DNA from: Varibaculum prostatecancerukia
GTDB lineage: Bacteria; Actinomycetota; Actinomycetes; Actinomycetales; Actinomycetaceae
DNA length: 64,000 bases
Direction of reading: 5' to 3'
NCBI RefSeq assembly: GCF_943169825.2
Contig: NZ_OW968402.1
Span: 558,001 to 622,000 of the forward strand
Under the pieces are notes generated by a model that was given only the letters and a program-made list of their open reading frames with translations, searched no databases and was not told where the DNA came from. This document shows positions 1 through 8,716 of this stretch, one piece after another. The position numbers were made by a program, and so were the translations under genes. The first letter of the stretch is position 1; each line of letters opens with the position of its first letter.

Positions 1-1
1 A

Positions 2-583
2 GACTCCGCTGCACAAATGCTTTCACCGGATCCGGACTCGGCGGTAAACTTGGCGGTTTATTCGCCCTATTGGATAGAAAAAAATGCCCTAAAGGATCTG
101 CTAGAACCGGTCTTGGGAGAACTAAATACAGAACCGGGAGCTCCCGAGCGCCCCAGTCGTTCTCAGCAGCGTCTTAAGCGGGAGGCCGAAGCCTTGGTAA
201 CCGCCCAACTGGGAGCAGAAAAACTTGCCTGGATAGCGGCAGAGGCAGCAGCTTTTGATAAAGAAGTAGGTGGGCAGCTAAGTAACAGCAATGCGTTTGC
301 TTTTTACGGCTCCCTGGGGTCGGGGGCAGATTTCTTTGTGGGAGTCGAAGCGAGTTTACAGGTGCCGGCCTCCTTGCGTTTTCACCCTAATCATGGAAAA
401 CCTTTCGCTATCTACCAGTTGCAATGGTTAGGGGAACCGTCGGGGAATAGGCGTCTTAGCCGCGTAGAGCGAGTGGCGCGGATGAAAGTAATAAACGCCT
501 TTGAGGACGCGGCTCGCCTTTTGGCTCAGGTAGCTGCGGGAACGGTAGTAGACGAAGATTCCTTCCTAGTAACCTGGAATTAG
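2..583 (+). CDS. Hypothetical protein, 5' end outside window
   Basis: The frame is open from the window edge to a TAG stop, and the first internal ATG (position 17) has no convincing ribosome binding site. I therefore treat this as the C-terminal part of a longer gene. The visible 188 residues are soluble-looking: no membrane segment and no signal peptide. A basic helical stretch (RSQQRLKREAEALV, near residue 48) is followed by an aromatic/glycine-rich segment with FYGSLGSGADFF and by another basic helix near the C-terminus (LSRVERVARMKV). I do not recognise the family and assign no function. About 157 bp without a gene separate it from the downstream exporter, so it is probably not in the same operon. 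Confidence 0.6.
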   Translation, partial: DSAAQMLSPDPDSAVNLAVYSPYWIEKNALKDLLEPVLGELNTEPGAPERPSRSQQRLKREAEALVTAQLGAEKLAWIAAEAAAFDKEVGGQLSNSNAFAFYGSLGSGADFFVGVEASLQVPASLRFHPNHGKPFAIYQLQWLGEPSGNRRLSRVERVARMKVINAFEDAARLLAQVAAGTVVDEDSFLVTWN

Positions 584-739
584 TTTCCCTTCTCTTCAGT
601 AGTTGCGGTAGGGGATGACCTCAGCCGCCTAAATCGCCAATAGCGAATGCAAATTTCTATATAAGTCGTTGTAGAAACTAGAAAACTTTTCCTGGCGGCG
701 GCTAGAATTTAGCGGTAATCGCGAGGTGCAAGGATTTAA

Positions 740-2530
740 ATGAACTCAAATAACAAGCTCGCTTCTCCTAGAGGGCACTCAGAGGTTATGCAAGTGCTAT
801 CAGGACTACTGATGGTGCTGTTCGTGGCGGTAATGTCAATAACTATCATCGGTACCGCACTCCCCACGATGATGGCGGCACTTAGCGGCAGCGAATCTCA
901 ATACACCTGGGTGGTTACCGCAGCGATGCTTTCGGCGACGGTAGCTACCCCGGTTTCGGGGAAACTCGCCGATATGTATGACTCCAAGAAACTACTAATC
1001 GGGGCCATCGGGCTGTTTACTTTTGGATCTTTGCTTTCTGGAGCAGTAAACGCTGCCTGGCAGCTGATTATTACCCGGATTGTGCAGGGCATCGGGATGG
1101 GCGCGATCATGTCTCTTTCCCAGGTGGTAATCGCCTTGGTGATCCCCCCGCGCGAACGCGGACGCTACAACGGCTATATCGGGGCAGTAATGGCGATTGC
1201 CAACATTTCCGGACCATTGGTTGGTGGTTTCATAGTAGCGACTCCCTGGATGGGATGGCGTTGGTGCCTGTGGATTTCTATCCCCTTCTCCCTGGCAGCC
1301 ATGGCGGTGCTCTGGCGTTTCTTGAAGGTTCCGACACCTCAAATCACTAAACCGAGGATCGATTTTTTAGGTACTGCCCTGATTACTGCCTCGGTTTCCG
1401 GTACCTTAATTTGGCTGTCACTGGCCGGTAAAACTTTTGCTTTTGCCTCCTGGCAAACTGCGGTGATGCTCACTTTATCCGCGCTGTTCCTGGTGGTATT
1501 CGTGCTGTGGGAACTGCGTTTTCCGGAACCCATCATCCCCATGTGGATGTTTACTCAGCGCACCACCTTGCTGGCGATTTTAGGGTCAATCTCGGTGGGA
1601 ACTGCAATGGTGGCTCCGCCCCTGTTCTTTACCCAGTTTTTTCAAATCTCGAAAGGGATGAATCCCGCACTGGCGGGAATGGCGCTGCTGCCGGGAATGA
1701 TCGGTACTTTTATTGCGTCAACTTTGATAGGTCAGCTGGTTTCGCGGATAGGACGCTGGAAACGCTTCGTGGTCGGTGGCTTCGTGGTGATGTGCCTAGG
1801 TATTTTACTAATCACCCTGGTTGACCAAAAGACTCCCTACTGGTTCTGCGCCCTGGGGATGTTCCTGCTGGGAGCGGGGCAAGGTGCCAGTATGCAAAAC
1901 CTGGTGTTGGCGGTGCAAAACGGGGTGAAACTACGCTACATGGGAGCTGCCACCTCTACGGTTACTTTCTGCCGGTCTATGGGAGGAGCTATCGGGATTC
2001 AAGTCTGTGGTTTCGTATTCACCTGGGAGATTGCTCGTCAGGTTAGGGAGGGGATGGCGAAATTAGGGCAAAAAGGTGCCACCATGGCCGAATCCTCTAC
2101 GCTGGAGCTGGATAAATTAAACCCTGCTCAACAGCAGGTGATCCGCGCTGCCTATGCCGGCGCCTTGGGGGATATTTTTGTGCCCCTTCTGGTACTGTCG
2201 CTAATCGGATTGGTTTGCGTATCCCTAATGAAAGGTAGTGAACTGATTTCTGAATATGCAGAGCATGAACCCGACAGACACCAGGCGACCGAACATGAAC
2301 GCGAATTGGTGCGCCGCGCCCTCGAAAAAGATCAGATAAGTAAAGATCTATCTGCCCTGGCCCAAAAAAGGAGGCAAGGGGTAGAAACCGGAGCGGATAT
2401 TCCTGCCGAAGATTCCCAGTCTGCCAGTGAGGACGTGCCCGATTCAGCGGCCTGTGCTCGTCGAGATATGCCGCAGAACCCAGATGAAGATGAGCCAGAT
2501 TTGGGATCAGCGAACCATAACCTAGGGTAG
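740..2530 (+). CDS. MFS drug exporter, DHA2 (EmrB/QacA) family
   Basis: Predicted proton-driven multidrug efflux protein of the cytoplasmic membrane. The 596 residues contain about 14 hydrophobic segments, the number typical of the DHA2 group. The loop after the second segment reads GKLADMYDSKKLL (MFS motif A, near residue 78). The fifth segment carries ISGPLVGG (motif C, the antiporter signature, near residue 156). The last 100 or so residues are a hydrophilic, acidic cytoplasmic tail (EDEPDLGS near the end), longer than in most relatives. The start is supported by AAGGA in gcaaggatttaaATG. The small DUF4235 gene follows after 34 bp and is probably co-transcribed. The substrate cannot be read from the sequence. 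Confidence 0.88.
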   Translation: MNSNNKLASPRGHSEVMQVLSGLLMVLFVAVMSITIIGTALPTMMAALSGSESQYTWVVTAAMLSATVATPVSGKLADMYDSKKLLIGAIGLFTFGSLLSGAVNAAWQLIITRIVQGIGMGAIMSLSQVVIALVIPPRERGRYNGYIGAVMAIANISGPLVGGFIVATPWMGWRWCLWISIPFSLAAMAVLWRFLKVPTPQITKPRIDFLGTALITASVSGTLIWLSLAGKTFAFASWQTAVMLTLSALFLVVFVLWELRFPEPIIPMWMFTQRTTLLAILGSISVGTAMVAPPLFFTQFFQISKGMNPALAGMALLPGMIGTFIASTLIGQLVSRIGRWKRFVVGGFVVMCLGILLITLVDQKTPYWFCALGMFLLGAGQGASMQNLVLAVQNGVKLRYMGAATSTVTFCRSMGGAIGIQVCGFVFTWEIARQVREGMAKLGQKGATMAESSTLELDKLNPAQQQVIRAAYAGALGDIFVPLLVLSLIGLVCVSLMKGSELISEYAEHEPDRHQATEHERELVRRALEKDQISKDLSALAQKRRQGVETGADIPAEDSQSASEDVPDSAACARRDMPQNPDEDEPDLGSANHNLG

Positions 2531-2564
2531 TTTAGAGATAACTAACAAGGCGGAAAGGTAAACC

Positions 2565-2834
2565 ATGGATATTGGGTGGAAAGTAGCAAGTGCCGCCAGC
2601 TTGGCGGGTGCCGGACTGGTAGCAAACCTGGTGATTAACACCGGTTGGAAGCTGGTGACTGGCCATAAACCTCCTCAGGATGGGGAAGAAGCAGCACAAT
2701 CTTCGCTACTGGAAGTAGTGTTGTTTGCCGCTATCTCGGGGATAGCAGTTACCCTGATTCAGCGAGCAGCCATGCGGCGTACTAATAGCTGGTATGGAGG
2801 ACGCCAAAAGGACGTTCTTGATCTTGGTAACTAA
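2565..2834 (+). CDS. DUF4235 family small membrane protein
   Basis: An 89-residue protein with two hydrophobic segments (about residues 7-27 and 48-64) around a short polar loop containing KLVTGHKPP. This matches the layout of the actinobacterial DUF4235 family: an N-terminal W-K segment, a central G-H-K-P-P loop, and a final helix rich in arginine. The function of the family is unknown. The start has a good ribosome binding site (ggcggaaaggtaaaccATG). It directly follows the DHA2 exporter gene and probably shares its transcript. The TPP riboswitch begins about 90 bp downstream. Confidence 0.75.
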   Translation: MDIGWKVASAASLAGAGLVANLVINTGWKLVTGHKPPQDGEEAAQSSLLEVVLFAAISGIAVTLIQRAAMRRTNSWYGGRQKDVLDLGN

Positions 2835-2921
2835 ATTTTCCTAGGATGCGGGTTTAACCAGTAAAAACATGCCTTTTTAGAGGCTAAAGAATAACTGGTG
2901 ATAAGCTTTAGGTGACAGTAA

Positions 2922-3004
2922 CGACAGGGGAGCCGAATAGGCTGAGAGTGTCCAGGTGGACAGACCCTCGCACCTGAACCAGGTAATGCTGGCGCAGGAA
3001 GTCG
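2922..3004 (+). promoter_or_regulatory. TPP riboswitch (THI box)
   Basis: The hallmark blocks of the thiamine-pyrophosphate aptamer are present in order. A 5' strand CAGGGGAGCC is followed by GGCTGAGAGT, a variable P3 hairpin (gtccaggtggac), ACCCTCGCACCTGAACCAGG, then TAATGCTGGCGCAGG. The conserved CTGAGA and the GAACC...TAATGC...GCGNAGG core are the diagnostic parts. It lies about 50 bp upstream of the lipoprotein start of a thiamine-type ABC transporter. Thiamine pyrophosphate is therefore expected to switch the transporter operon off. The short spacing to a strong SD suggests control of translation initiation rather than transcription termination (inference). Confidence 0.93.
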
Positions 3005-3053
3005 AGTCTCTTACTTGCGCCCGCAAGTCCCCTCCTGACAGATGGAGGGAAAA

Positions 3054-4109
3054 ATGCGTAAATTCGCGCGATTTACCGCAACCTTAGCAATCGGAGCCTT
3101 AGCTCTGGGACTAAGTGGTTGTGGAAACGATAAAAGTGCCGCCCCTACCAAGGGTGATAGCAGCACGGTGACGATTGTTACCAATGGTAGCTGGACGCTG
3201 GGCAAAGAATCTTTGGCCAAAGCTAAAGCCGCTACCGGACAGGAAATTAAGCTGGTAAACGGGGAAGAATCAGGCACCCTCGATTCCAAATTGATCCTGC
3301 GTAAAGATTCTCCGCTGGGGGATATGGCGGTAGGATTGACCGCCAATAACGTAGTGAAGGTAGCTAAGGCCGGGGTGATTGCACCTTCGAAAGTAAAGGT
3401 TCCTAGCTCTGCGGAAAAATATTTGAATAAGGAGGCTGAGGGGGCGCTGCCTCTAGATCGCTCCGACGTATGCGCCAACTACGATATTGCCTATTTTAAA
3501 GATCATAATCTGACAGTGCCCGAAACCTTTGATGACCTACTGAAACCGGAATACAAGGGCTTGACGGTAATCGAGAATCCCGCCAAATCTGATACCGGAT
3601 TGGGGATGCTACTGGCTACCGTGCAACAAAAGGGTAAAGACGGATACGTCAAGTACTGGAAAGACTTGATGGCTAATGGAACCAAAGCCGTAAATACCTG
3701 GGATGAAGCCTATAATCAAGAGTTTACCCAAGGCGAAGGAAAAGGAAAGTTCCCGATCGTGATGTCTTACTCCTCCTCCCCCTATTGGTCGGTTTCTGAG
3801 GACGGCAGTTCGGCTCCGACTGCCAATATCGCGGGTACCTGCTATCCGGCGGTCGAATATGGGGCGGTGCTCAAGGGCGCGAAGAACGCCGCTGGCGCCG
3901 AAAAGGTTTTGAACTGGCTTTACAGTGAGGAAGGTCAGAGCGCCATTATGAGTGAAAACATCACCTACCCCATTGATGAGCAAGTAAAACTAGATCCGAA
4001 GCTAGAGAAGTTCGCTCCCCGTCCTGAAAACGATAAGCAACTTGATCCGGTACAGATTGAGCAGAACCGTGGCGAGTGGATTCGCCAGGTACAGGCGGTA
4101 CTGGGATAA
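3054..4109 (+). CDS. thiB: Thiamine ABC transporter substrate-binding lipoprotein
   Basis: Predicted extracytoplasmic receptor that captures thiamine or its phosphates and delivers them to ThiPQ. I chose the ATG at 3054, not an in-frame ATG 12 bp upstream, because GGAGGG sits directly before it. The N-terminus then reads as a lipoprotein signal peptide (basic MRKFAR, hydrophobic stretch, lipobox LSGC with Cys23). The mature part resembles the ThiB/TbpA class of periplasmic binding proteins: VTIVTNGSW near the start, a D-Y-A-Y/F-K-type segment (CANYDIAYFKD), and a conserved tail region with NITYPID and the FAPRP stretch. The TPP riboswitch directly upstream and the permease and ATPase downstream support thiamine as substrate. 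Confidence 0.87.
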   Translation: MRKFARFTATLAIGALALGLSGCGNDKSAAPTKGDSSTVTIVTNGSWTLGKESLAKAKAATGQEIKLVNGEESGTLDSKLILRKDSPLGDMAVGLTANNVVKVAKAGVIAPSKVKVPSSAEKYLNKEAEGALPLDRSDVCANYDIAYFKDHNLTVPETFDDLLKPEYKGLTVIENPAKSDTGLGMLLATVQQKGKDGYVKYWKDLMANGTKAVNTWDEAYNQEFTQGEGKGKFPIVMSYSSSPYWSVSEDGSSAPTANIAGTCYPAVEYGAVLKGAKNAAGAEKVLNWLYSEEGQSAIMSENITYPIDEQVKLDPKLEKFAPRPENDKQLDPVQIEQNRGEWIRQVQAVLG

Positions 4110-4113
4110 CGGC

Positions 4114-5787
4114 TTGACCAGCCTCTCTCAGCGTCGAATCCTACCGCCGGGACGGATATTTCTCGTCCTGGCGGTAGGAATTCCTGCCCTTTTCCTGGGG
4201 GTCTGCTTTTTTTATCCGGTGCTGGCACTCGCCTGGCTGGGAGTAGGGCAGGCCGGAGAAACCGGCTATTTTTCTACCTTTTGGCGAGTTTTATCTGATT
4301 CCTTCACTTGGCGGGCGATCCGTGACACTCTCATCTTGGCGCTGGGGGGAACTTTCTTCTCTACCCTGGTGGGGTTGCCCCTCGCCTGGGTGCTCTACTG
4401 CCTAAATTTTCGCTTTAGAACCGCCCTACGCGCGGCAATAACCATTCCCTTTGTCCTGCCGACCATCGGGGTGGCCGCTGCTTTTAAGGCGCTTCTTTCC
4501 GAGGATGGTTGGCTGTCAGCTTTGGGGCTGGACGGCACCTTTGGAGCCGTCATTTTAGCGATGGTCTTCTACAATGTTTCTCTAATAGTGCGCACCGTGG
4601 GGCCAGTCTGGGCGCGCCTCGATCACCGTGCCTACCAGGCGGCACGCACCCTGGGAGCCGCGCCTAGCCGAGCGTTTTTCACCGTCACCTTGCCGCAGCT
4701 GCTAGGGGCAATTGCTTCGGCAGCTTCCCTAGTGTTTCTTTACTGTTCTTCGTCCTATTCATTGGTGATGATTCTGGGAGGAATCGGGGTCGTAACTTTA
4801 GAGAGTCAGATTTATCAAACCACCTCCGTTGATTTAGATTTAGCGGCGGCGGCAGTCCTAGCGCTCCTGCAGGTAGTGATAGTTGCGGCGGCGCTGGCTG
4901 GATCTCAACATTTTCAAAATAAGGCGCGCGTTGGGGTAAAGCTGAAGACTATTGAGAGCTCCCGGCTGGCTCACGGCAGACAACGCTTCGCGGTCTGGGC
5001 GGCCGCCGCAGTGATTATAATTCTGATAGCCCTGCCCATGGCGCAGGTAGTGGCGCGCTCATTTCGCCGACGCGGACAATGGACCCTGCAAAACTATCTC
5101 GACCTCACCCGCCCGGATGCCTCTATTTTGATAGATCAACCGGTAATCAACTCTTTAGGGGTGTCGCTGCGGGCAGCTCTTATCGGTGCGGTGGTTTCCA
5201 CTTTATTAGGAGCCTTGGTAGCAGCGGTAACTTCCCGGAATTTTCGTAATCCGCGGATGCGGCGTGCCGCAGAAATTTTTGATTCCATAAATATGTTGCC
5301 GCTAGGGGTTTCCAGCGTGGTGATTGGTCTGGGATTCTTAATCACTTTAGCGGCTCCCCCTTGGAATCTGGCTGACAGCCCCTTCCTGCTGCCTTTAGCC
5401 CAAGCATTGGGAGCATCGCCGCTGGTAATCAGGTTAATGCGTCCGATGCTGCAAACTATCAACCCGAAGCAAAGAGAAGCCGCTGCCACCTTGGGGGCAC
5501 GTCCTTCACGTATTTTCTTAACTATCGACGGCCCCTATATTTGGGGAGCTGTGGTAGTGGCTTTCGGCTTTGCTTTCGCGGTTTGTTTCGGTGAGTTTGG
5601 GGCCGCATCCTTCTTGGTGATGCCAGAATCCTTAACTTTGCCGGTGATGATTTATAAACTTTCTGGCAGCGCGGGACCTGCCGAAAATGGAATGGCGATG
5701 GCAGCGGCCGTGATTCTCTGCTTAACCTGTTCCCTGGTGATGAGCGCAGTAGAAGCTCTGCGAAAAAGAAAAGTTGGTGAATACTGA
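4114..5787 (+). CDS. thiP: Thiamine ABC transporter permease
   Basis: Membrane permease of the thiamine importer, a fused double permease with about 12 membrane segments. Each half carries an EAA loop that docks the ATPase: AYQAARTLGAAPSRAF in the first half and REAAATLGARPSRIF in the second. The fused layout is typical of ThiP and of related iron(III) permeases. The start is uncertain. The frame is open back to a TTG at 4042 inside thiB, with a GTG at 4069. I prefer the TTG at 4114, four bases after the thiB stop, which would be translated by coupling and begins just before the first membrane segment. The stop overlaps the thiQ start (TGATG). Confidence 0.86.
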   Translation: MTSLSQRRILPPGRIFLVLAVGIPALFLGVCFFYPVLALAWLGVGQAGETGYFSTFWRVLSDSFTWRAIRDTLILALGGTFFSTLVGLPLAWVLYCLNFRFRTALRAAITIPFVLPTIGVAAAFKALLSEDGWLSALGLDGTFGAVILAMVFYNVSLIVRTVGPVWARLDHRAYQAARTLGAAPSRAFFTVTLPQLLGAIASAASLVFLYCSSSYSLVMILGGIGVVTLESQIYQTTSVDLDLAAAAVLALLQVVIVAAALAGSQHFQNKARVGVKLKTIESSRLAHGRQRFAVWAAAAVIIILIALPMAQVVARSFRRRGQWTLQNYLDLTRPDASILIDQPVINSLGVSLRAALIGAVVSTLLGALVAAVTSRNFRNPRMRRAAEIFDSINMLPLGVSSVVIGLGFLITLAAPPWNLADSPFLLPLAQALGASPLVIRLMRPMLQTINPKQREAAATLGARPSRIFLTIDGPYIWGAVVVAFGFAFAVCFGEFGAASFLVMPESLTLPVMIYKLSGSAGPAENGMAMAAAVILCLTCSLVMSAVEALRKRKVGEY

Positions 5788-6797
5788 TGGACGGCTTAGC
5801 TATTTCCCAGGCACGCGTGCAATATGGACAGGTCGAGGCGGTTAAAGATCTCACTATCGAGGTTCCGCTGGGTACGGTAACTGCGCTACTGGGACCTTCC
5901 GGGTGCGGAAAGTCCTCGCTACTGCGCGCGATTGCGGGACTGGAACCTTTAGCGGCAGGCACTATTTCTTGGCGAGGACGCAATATGGAGCAGGTGCCGG
6001 TGCATCAGCGTCGATTCGGAATGATGTTCCAAGATGGACAGCTTTTTCCCAGCCGAAATGTAAGTGGCAATATCGCCTATGGAATTGCGCATCTTCCCAA
6101 GACGCAAAGACGGAAAAAAGTTAAAGAACTGCTGGATAACGTAGGTTTGAGTGGCTATGAAGATCGTAGTATCGATACCCTTTCAGGTGGGCAAGCCCAG
6201 CGGGTCGCCTTAGCTCGTTGCCTCGCGCCGCAACCGGAACTGTTGCTTTTAGATGAGCCGCTCTCTGCCCTTGATAGGGCGCTACGGGAAGAACTGGTGA
6301 TTACCCTGCGCCAGATTATTCGAGATTTAGAATTAACGGTTGTCTATGTAACCCACGACCAAGATGAAGCGTTTTCACTGGCAGACCAGATTGTAATTAT
6401 GGATCAGGGAGAAATATTGGCCGCGAACAGCGCGGAAGAAATCTGGGAAGCTCCCGGATCTCAAGCCGCAGCCTCTTTCCTTGGATATCGTCCTTTTCTC
6501 AGTGCCGGAGCAGCTGCAAAGTTTGGGATTGAAATTGGAGAGGGTGAACAGCTGGCAATAGCGCCAGGAGGATTAAAGATGTGTCCGGCTGGACAGGGGA
6601 TTGCGGCTACCGCCCGCGATTTACGGGTGCGGCGTGGAAAATATTTGGCGGAGGTTTCTTGGCAGCAGGATAGTGAAGAATACGCCGGACAGGCAGAGTC
6701 AGGATTGGGTTTGCACCTATCGAAAAAGCAAACCCAGCAAGAAGTAGGTTTGCAGATTCAGCGTTCCGAAACCTGTGTGGTGCCAGTTCTTGGCTGA
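5787..6797 (+). CDS. thiQ: Thiamine ABC transporter ATP-binding protein
   Basis: Cytoplasmic ATPase that powers the thiamine importer. Walker A is GPSGCGKS (residues 36-43), the Q-loop is MMFQDGQLFP, the signature is LSGGQ (132-136), Walker B is LLLLDEP (about 152-158), and the H-loop is VTHDQDEA. At 336 residues it is longer than the single-domain E. coli ThiQ (about 230). The extra 110 residues form a C-terminal TOBE-like domain, as in iron and polyamine importers, so the family alone leaves iron or spermidine possible. The riboswitch settles on thiamine. The ATG overlaps the thiP stop. The 3' end overlaps the convergent gene on the minus strand by 40 bp. Confidence 0.87.
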   Translation: MDGLAISQARVQYGQVEAVKDLTIEVPLGTVTALLGPSGCGKSSLLRAIAGLEPLAAGTISWRGRNMEQVPVHQRRFGMMFQDGQLFPSRNVSGNIAYGIAHLPKTQRRKKVKELLDNVGLSGYEDRSIDTLSGGQAQRVALARCLAPQPELLLLDEPLSALDRALREELVITLRQIIRDLELTVVYVTHDQDEAFSLADQIVIMDQGEILAANSAEEIWEAPGSQAAASFLGYRPFLSAGAAAKFGIEIGEGEQLAIAPGGLKMCPAGQGIAATARDLRVRRGKYLAEVSWQQDSEEYAGQAESGLGLHLSKKQTQQEVGLQIQRSETCVVPVLG

Positions 6798-8509
6798 CCA
6801 CCTCGCTGATTAGGTTCTTTTTCAGCGTTTTCTGCTTTACCGGTGCATAGGGCAGAGATTTTTGGATCAGCGATGGCGCTGGTTACGGTAATAGCACTGG
6901 TGGCTGCGGGGTCATCCAGGCATTTATCCATATAATCTTTCGCCGGTTTCCCACGCTCGACCTCCCCGGTATCAATAACCCGGATAACCTTTTCGGCACC
7001 TTTCAGCTTGCAGGACACCCGGTCGAATTGAACCTGATAGGAGCTGCCGGAACCGCTGACATCGCGCACCCGAATACAGGAATCAACCGGGAAATTAAGA
7101 CCAGGTTTCGCTTTGTTCATGGGGTTAGCCGCACCCTTGGCGACACCTTGATTCTCATCGTTTTGTTGCCCCCACGTCTTAAATGATTGCGGTGAAAAAG
7201 TATGTAGCTGCTTATCATCCCGGATGGGCGGGAATTTAATGCCAGCGGAATCGGTAAGAGACCACAAGGTGATTCCATCGGCGCTCGATACTGCTTTCAG
7301 CTCGCCCTGGTCAGTGGTGTAGAGCAAGATGTCTTGATGCAAACGTAAAGTATCCGGGTTTTCGCTGAATTCCCAGAGCCGTTTCCCATCCTGTCTGGAA
7401 TAGCACCCCAACTGTCCGCCGCTAGCTATATATAAAAACTTTTTGGTCGGTAAAATCTGGGTTTCACTTCCCAGCTTGAAGTCGGATTCGGTAAAAACAG
7501 CCCGCAAAGATCGGGATGTTTCCCAATCCATCTGGAACAGCTTTCCTCCTTTTTGCACCATATTTAAAAGATGTCCGGTGTTATCGGTAGGGACCGTGGT
7601 GCCTTTGGGGAGGGGAGCGATATGAGCACGTTGTGGCTGAATATAGAACGAGCGTACGCATCCGTCATCAGTGCTTAGCGCCCACGCAGTGTCGTCGGAA
7701 TTGCGGATAAGACGCCCGGGACTGGCAACTTGGATCTGATTAGTTTCCGGATTAATCAGGTAATTAATCCCGTTATGCCCGATCATCCATAGGGAATCGG
7801 AAAAAAGTTCAAAATTTTCCGGAGCCTGTTCAGTAGGTTGATCATCGAGGGAACAAGCAGTTAAATCAGGCTGCAACTGGGTATCGGAGGCCTTCTGGGA
7901 CATTAATCCTTCCGATAGGTGTTCACCGGTCTGCGATATTCGCAGTAAGGAAAGATCTTCGCCTACCAGTACAATCTGGGAGTCGGTGGTGCCGATGTTG
8001 ACGTAGGGATCTACTGATTCCCATACCCAATTGGCAGTCCCCATTTTCAGATCCACGAGTGCGACCCCGGAGCCGTTGCCAGATTGATAAAGGCAGGGTA
8101 AAAAGCGATTTTCTTCCTCGGAATCCCCGATGGCTTGCTGGGCGCAGGTCACCAGAGGAGCTCCTAAATCAACTGACCAGGCGGAAGTGCCGTCCTCAGC
8201 TAGTTGCATAATAACTGCGCTGCCAGAGCCGGTGACACCTGCGGCAACGCGGTAATCTCCATAGCTTACCGGTTCTACTAAATTCTGCTGGCCAAGCAGG
8301 GGTATGAACGAGTTTACGTGGTAGGCGCTGGCTTGGAAATCCGCCTGTAAAACCGGTTTATTTTTGAAGTAACCAGTAGCTTGTGCTTGGCGGGAGCTGT
8401 AACGTAGCCATAAAAAAGTTCCCCCGGCAATTATCGCCACTAAAGCCAGGGTGAGGATTAGAATGACCAGCCGGAAGAGTCGGCGTTTTATTCGCGTCGC
8501 GCGAGCCAC
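6758..8509 (-). CDS. Membrane-anchored PQQ-like beta-propeller protein, unknown function
   Basis: A 583-residue protein with a short basic N-terminus, one membrane helix (about residues 16-40: LVILILTLALVAIIAG), and a large exported domain. The exported part has repeated blade-like segments of the type AEDGTSAWSVDLGAPL, KMGTANWVWESVD, RQDGKRLWEFSENPD and SADGITLWSL. These resemble PQQ-binding-like/WD propeller blades, where a Trp sits in each repeat. Several cysteines (CAQQ, PCLY, CSLDD, CVRS, CYS) suggest disulphides outside the cell. I chose the GTG at 8509 because GGAAGGAGG precedes it, whereas an in-frame TTG 36 bp upstream has no such site. It is a single gene and its 3' end runs 40 bp into thiQ on the other strand. 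The function is unknown; a scaffold or sensor role at the envelope is only a guess. Confidence 0.75.
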   Translation of the reverse strand: MARATRIKRRLFRLVILILTLALVAIIAGGTFLWLRYSSRQAQATGYFKNKPVLQADFQASAYHVNSFIPLLGQQNLVEPVSYGDYRVAAGVTGSGSAVIMQLAEDGTSAWSVDLGAPLVTCAQQAIGDSEEENRFLPCLYQSGNGSGVALVDLKMGTANWVWESVDPYVNIGTTDSQIVLVGEDLSLLRISQTGEHLSEGLMSQKASDTQLQPDLTACSLDDQPTEQAPENFELFSDSLWMIGHNGINYLINPETNQIQVASPGRLIRNSDDTAWALSTDDGCVRSFYIQPQRAHIAPLPKGTTVPTDNTGHLLNMVQKGGKLFQMDWETSRSLRAVFTESDFKLGSETQILPTKKFLYIASGGQLGCYSRQDGKRLWEFSENPDTLRLHQDILLYTTDQGELKAVSSADGITLWSLTDSAGIKFPPIRDDKQLHTFSPQSFKTWGQQNDENQGVAKGAANPMNKAKPGLNFPVDSCIRVRDVSGSGSSYQVQFDRVSCKLKGAEKVIRVIDTGEVERGKPAKDYMDKCLDDPAATSAITVTSAIADPKISALCTGKAENAEKEPNQRGGQPRTGTTQVSER

Positions 8510-8716
8510 CTGCTTCCTCCTTCCTGTAACTGGCAACCTAGTCAAGTTTAACCCGAGAACTTGTTTACCGCTGAGGGCGCGACCGAGTAGTACCGATCCC
8601 CAGCTCGGGGCAGTAGCTAGGGGTGCATACTCAAAATAGTTCAGAGTTCACTTATTTATGGTTAGAATAAAGCCATAAGTTTGAACCTTAAGGAATAGGT
8701 AAAACTGAGGCAAACC

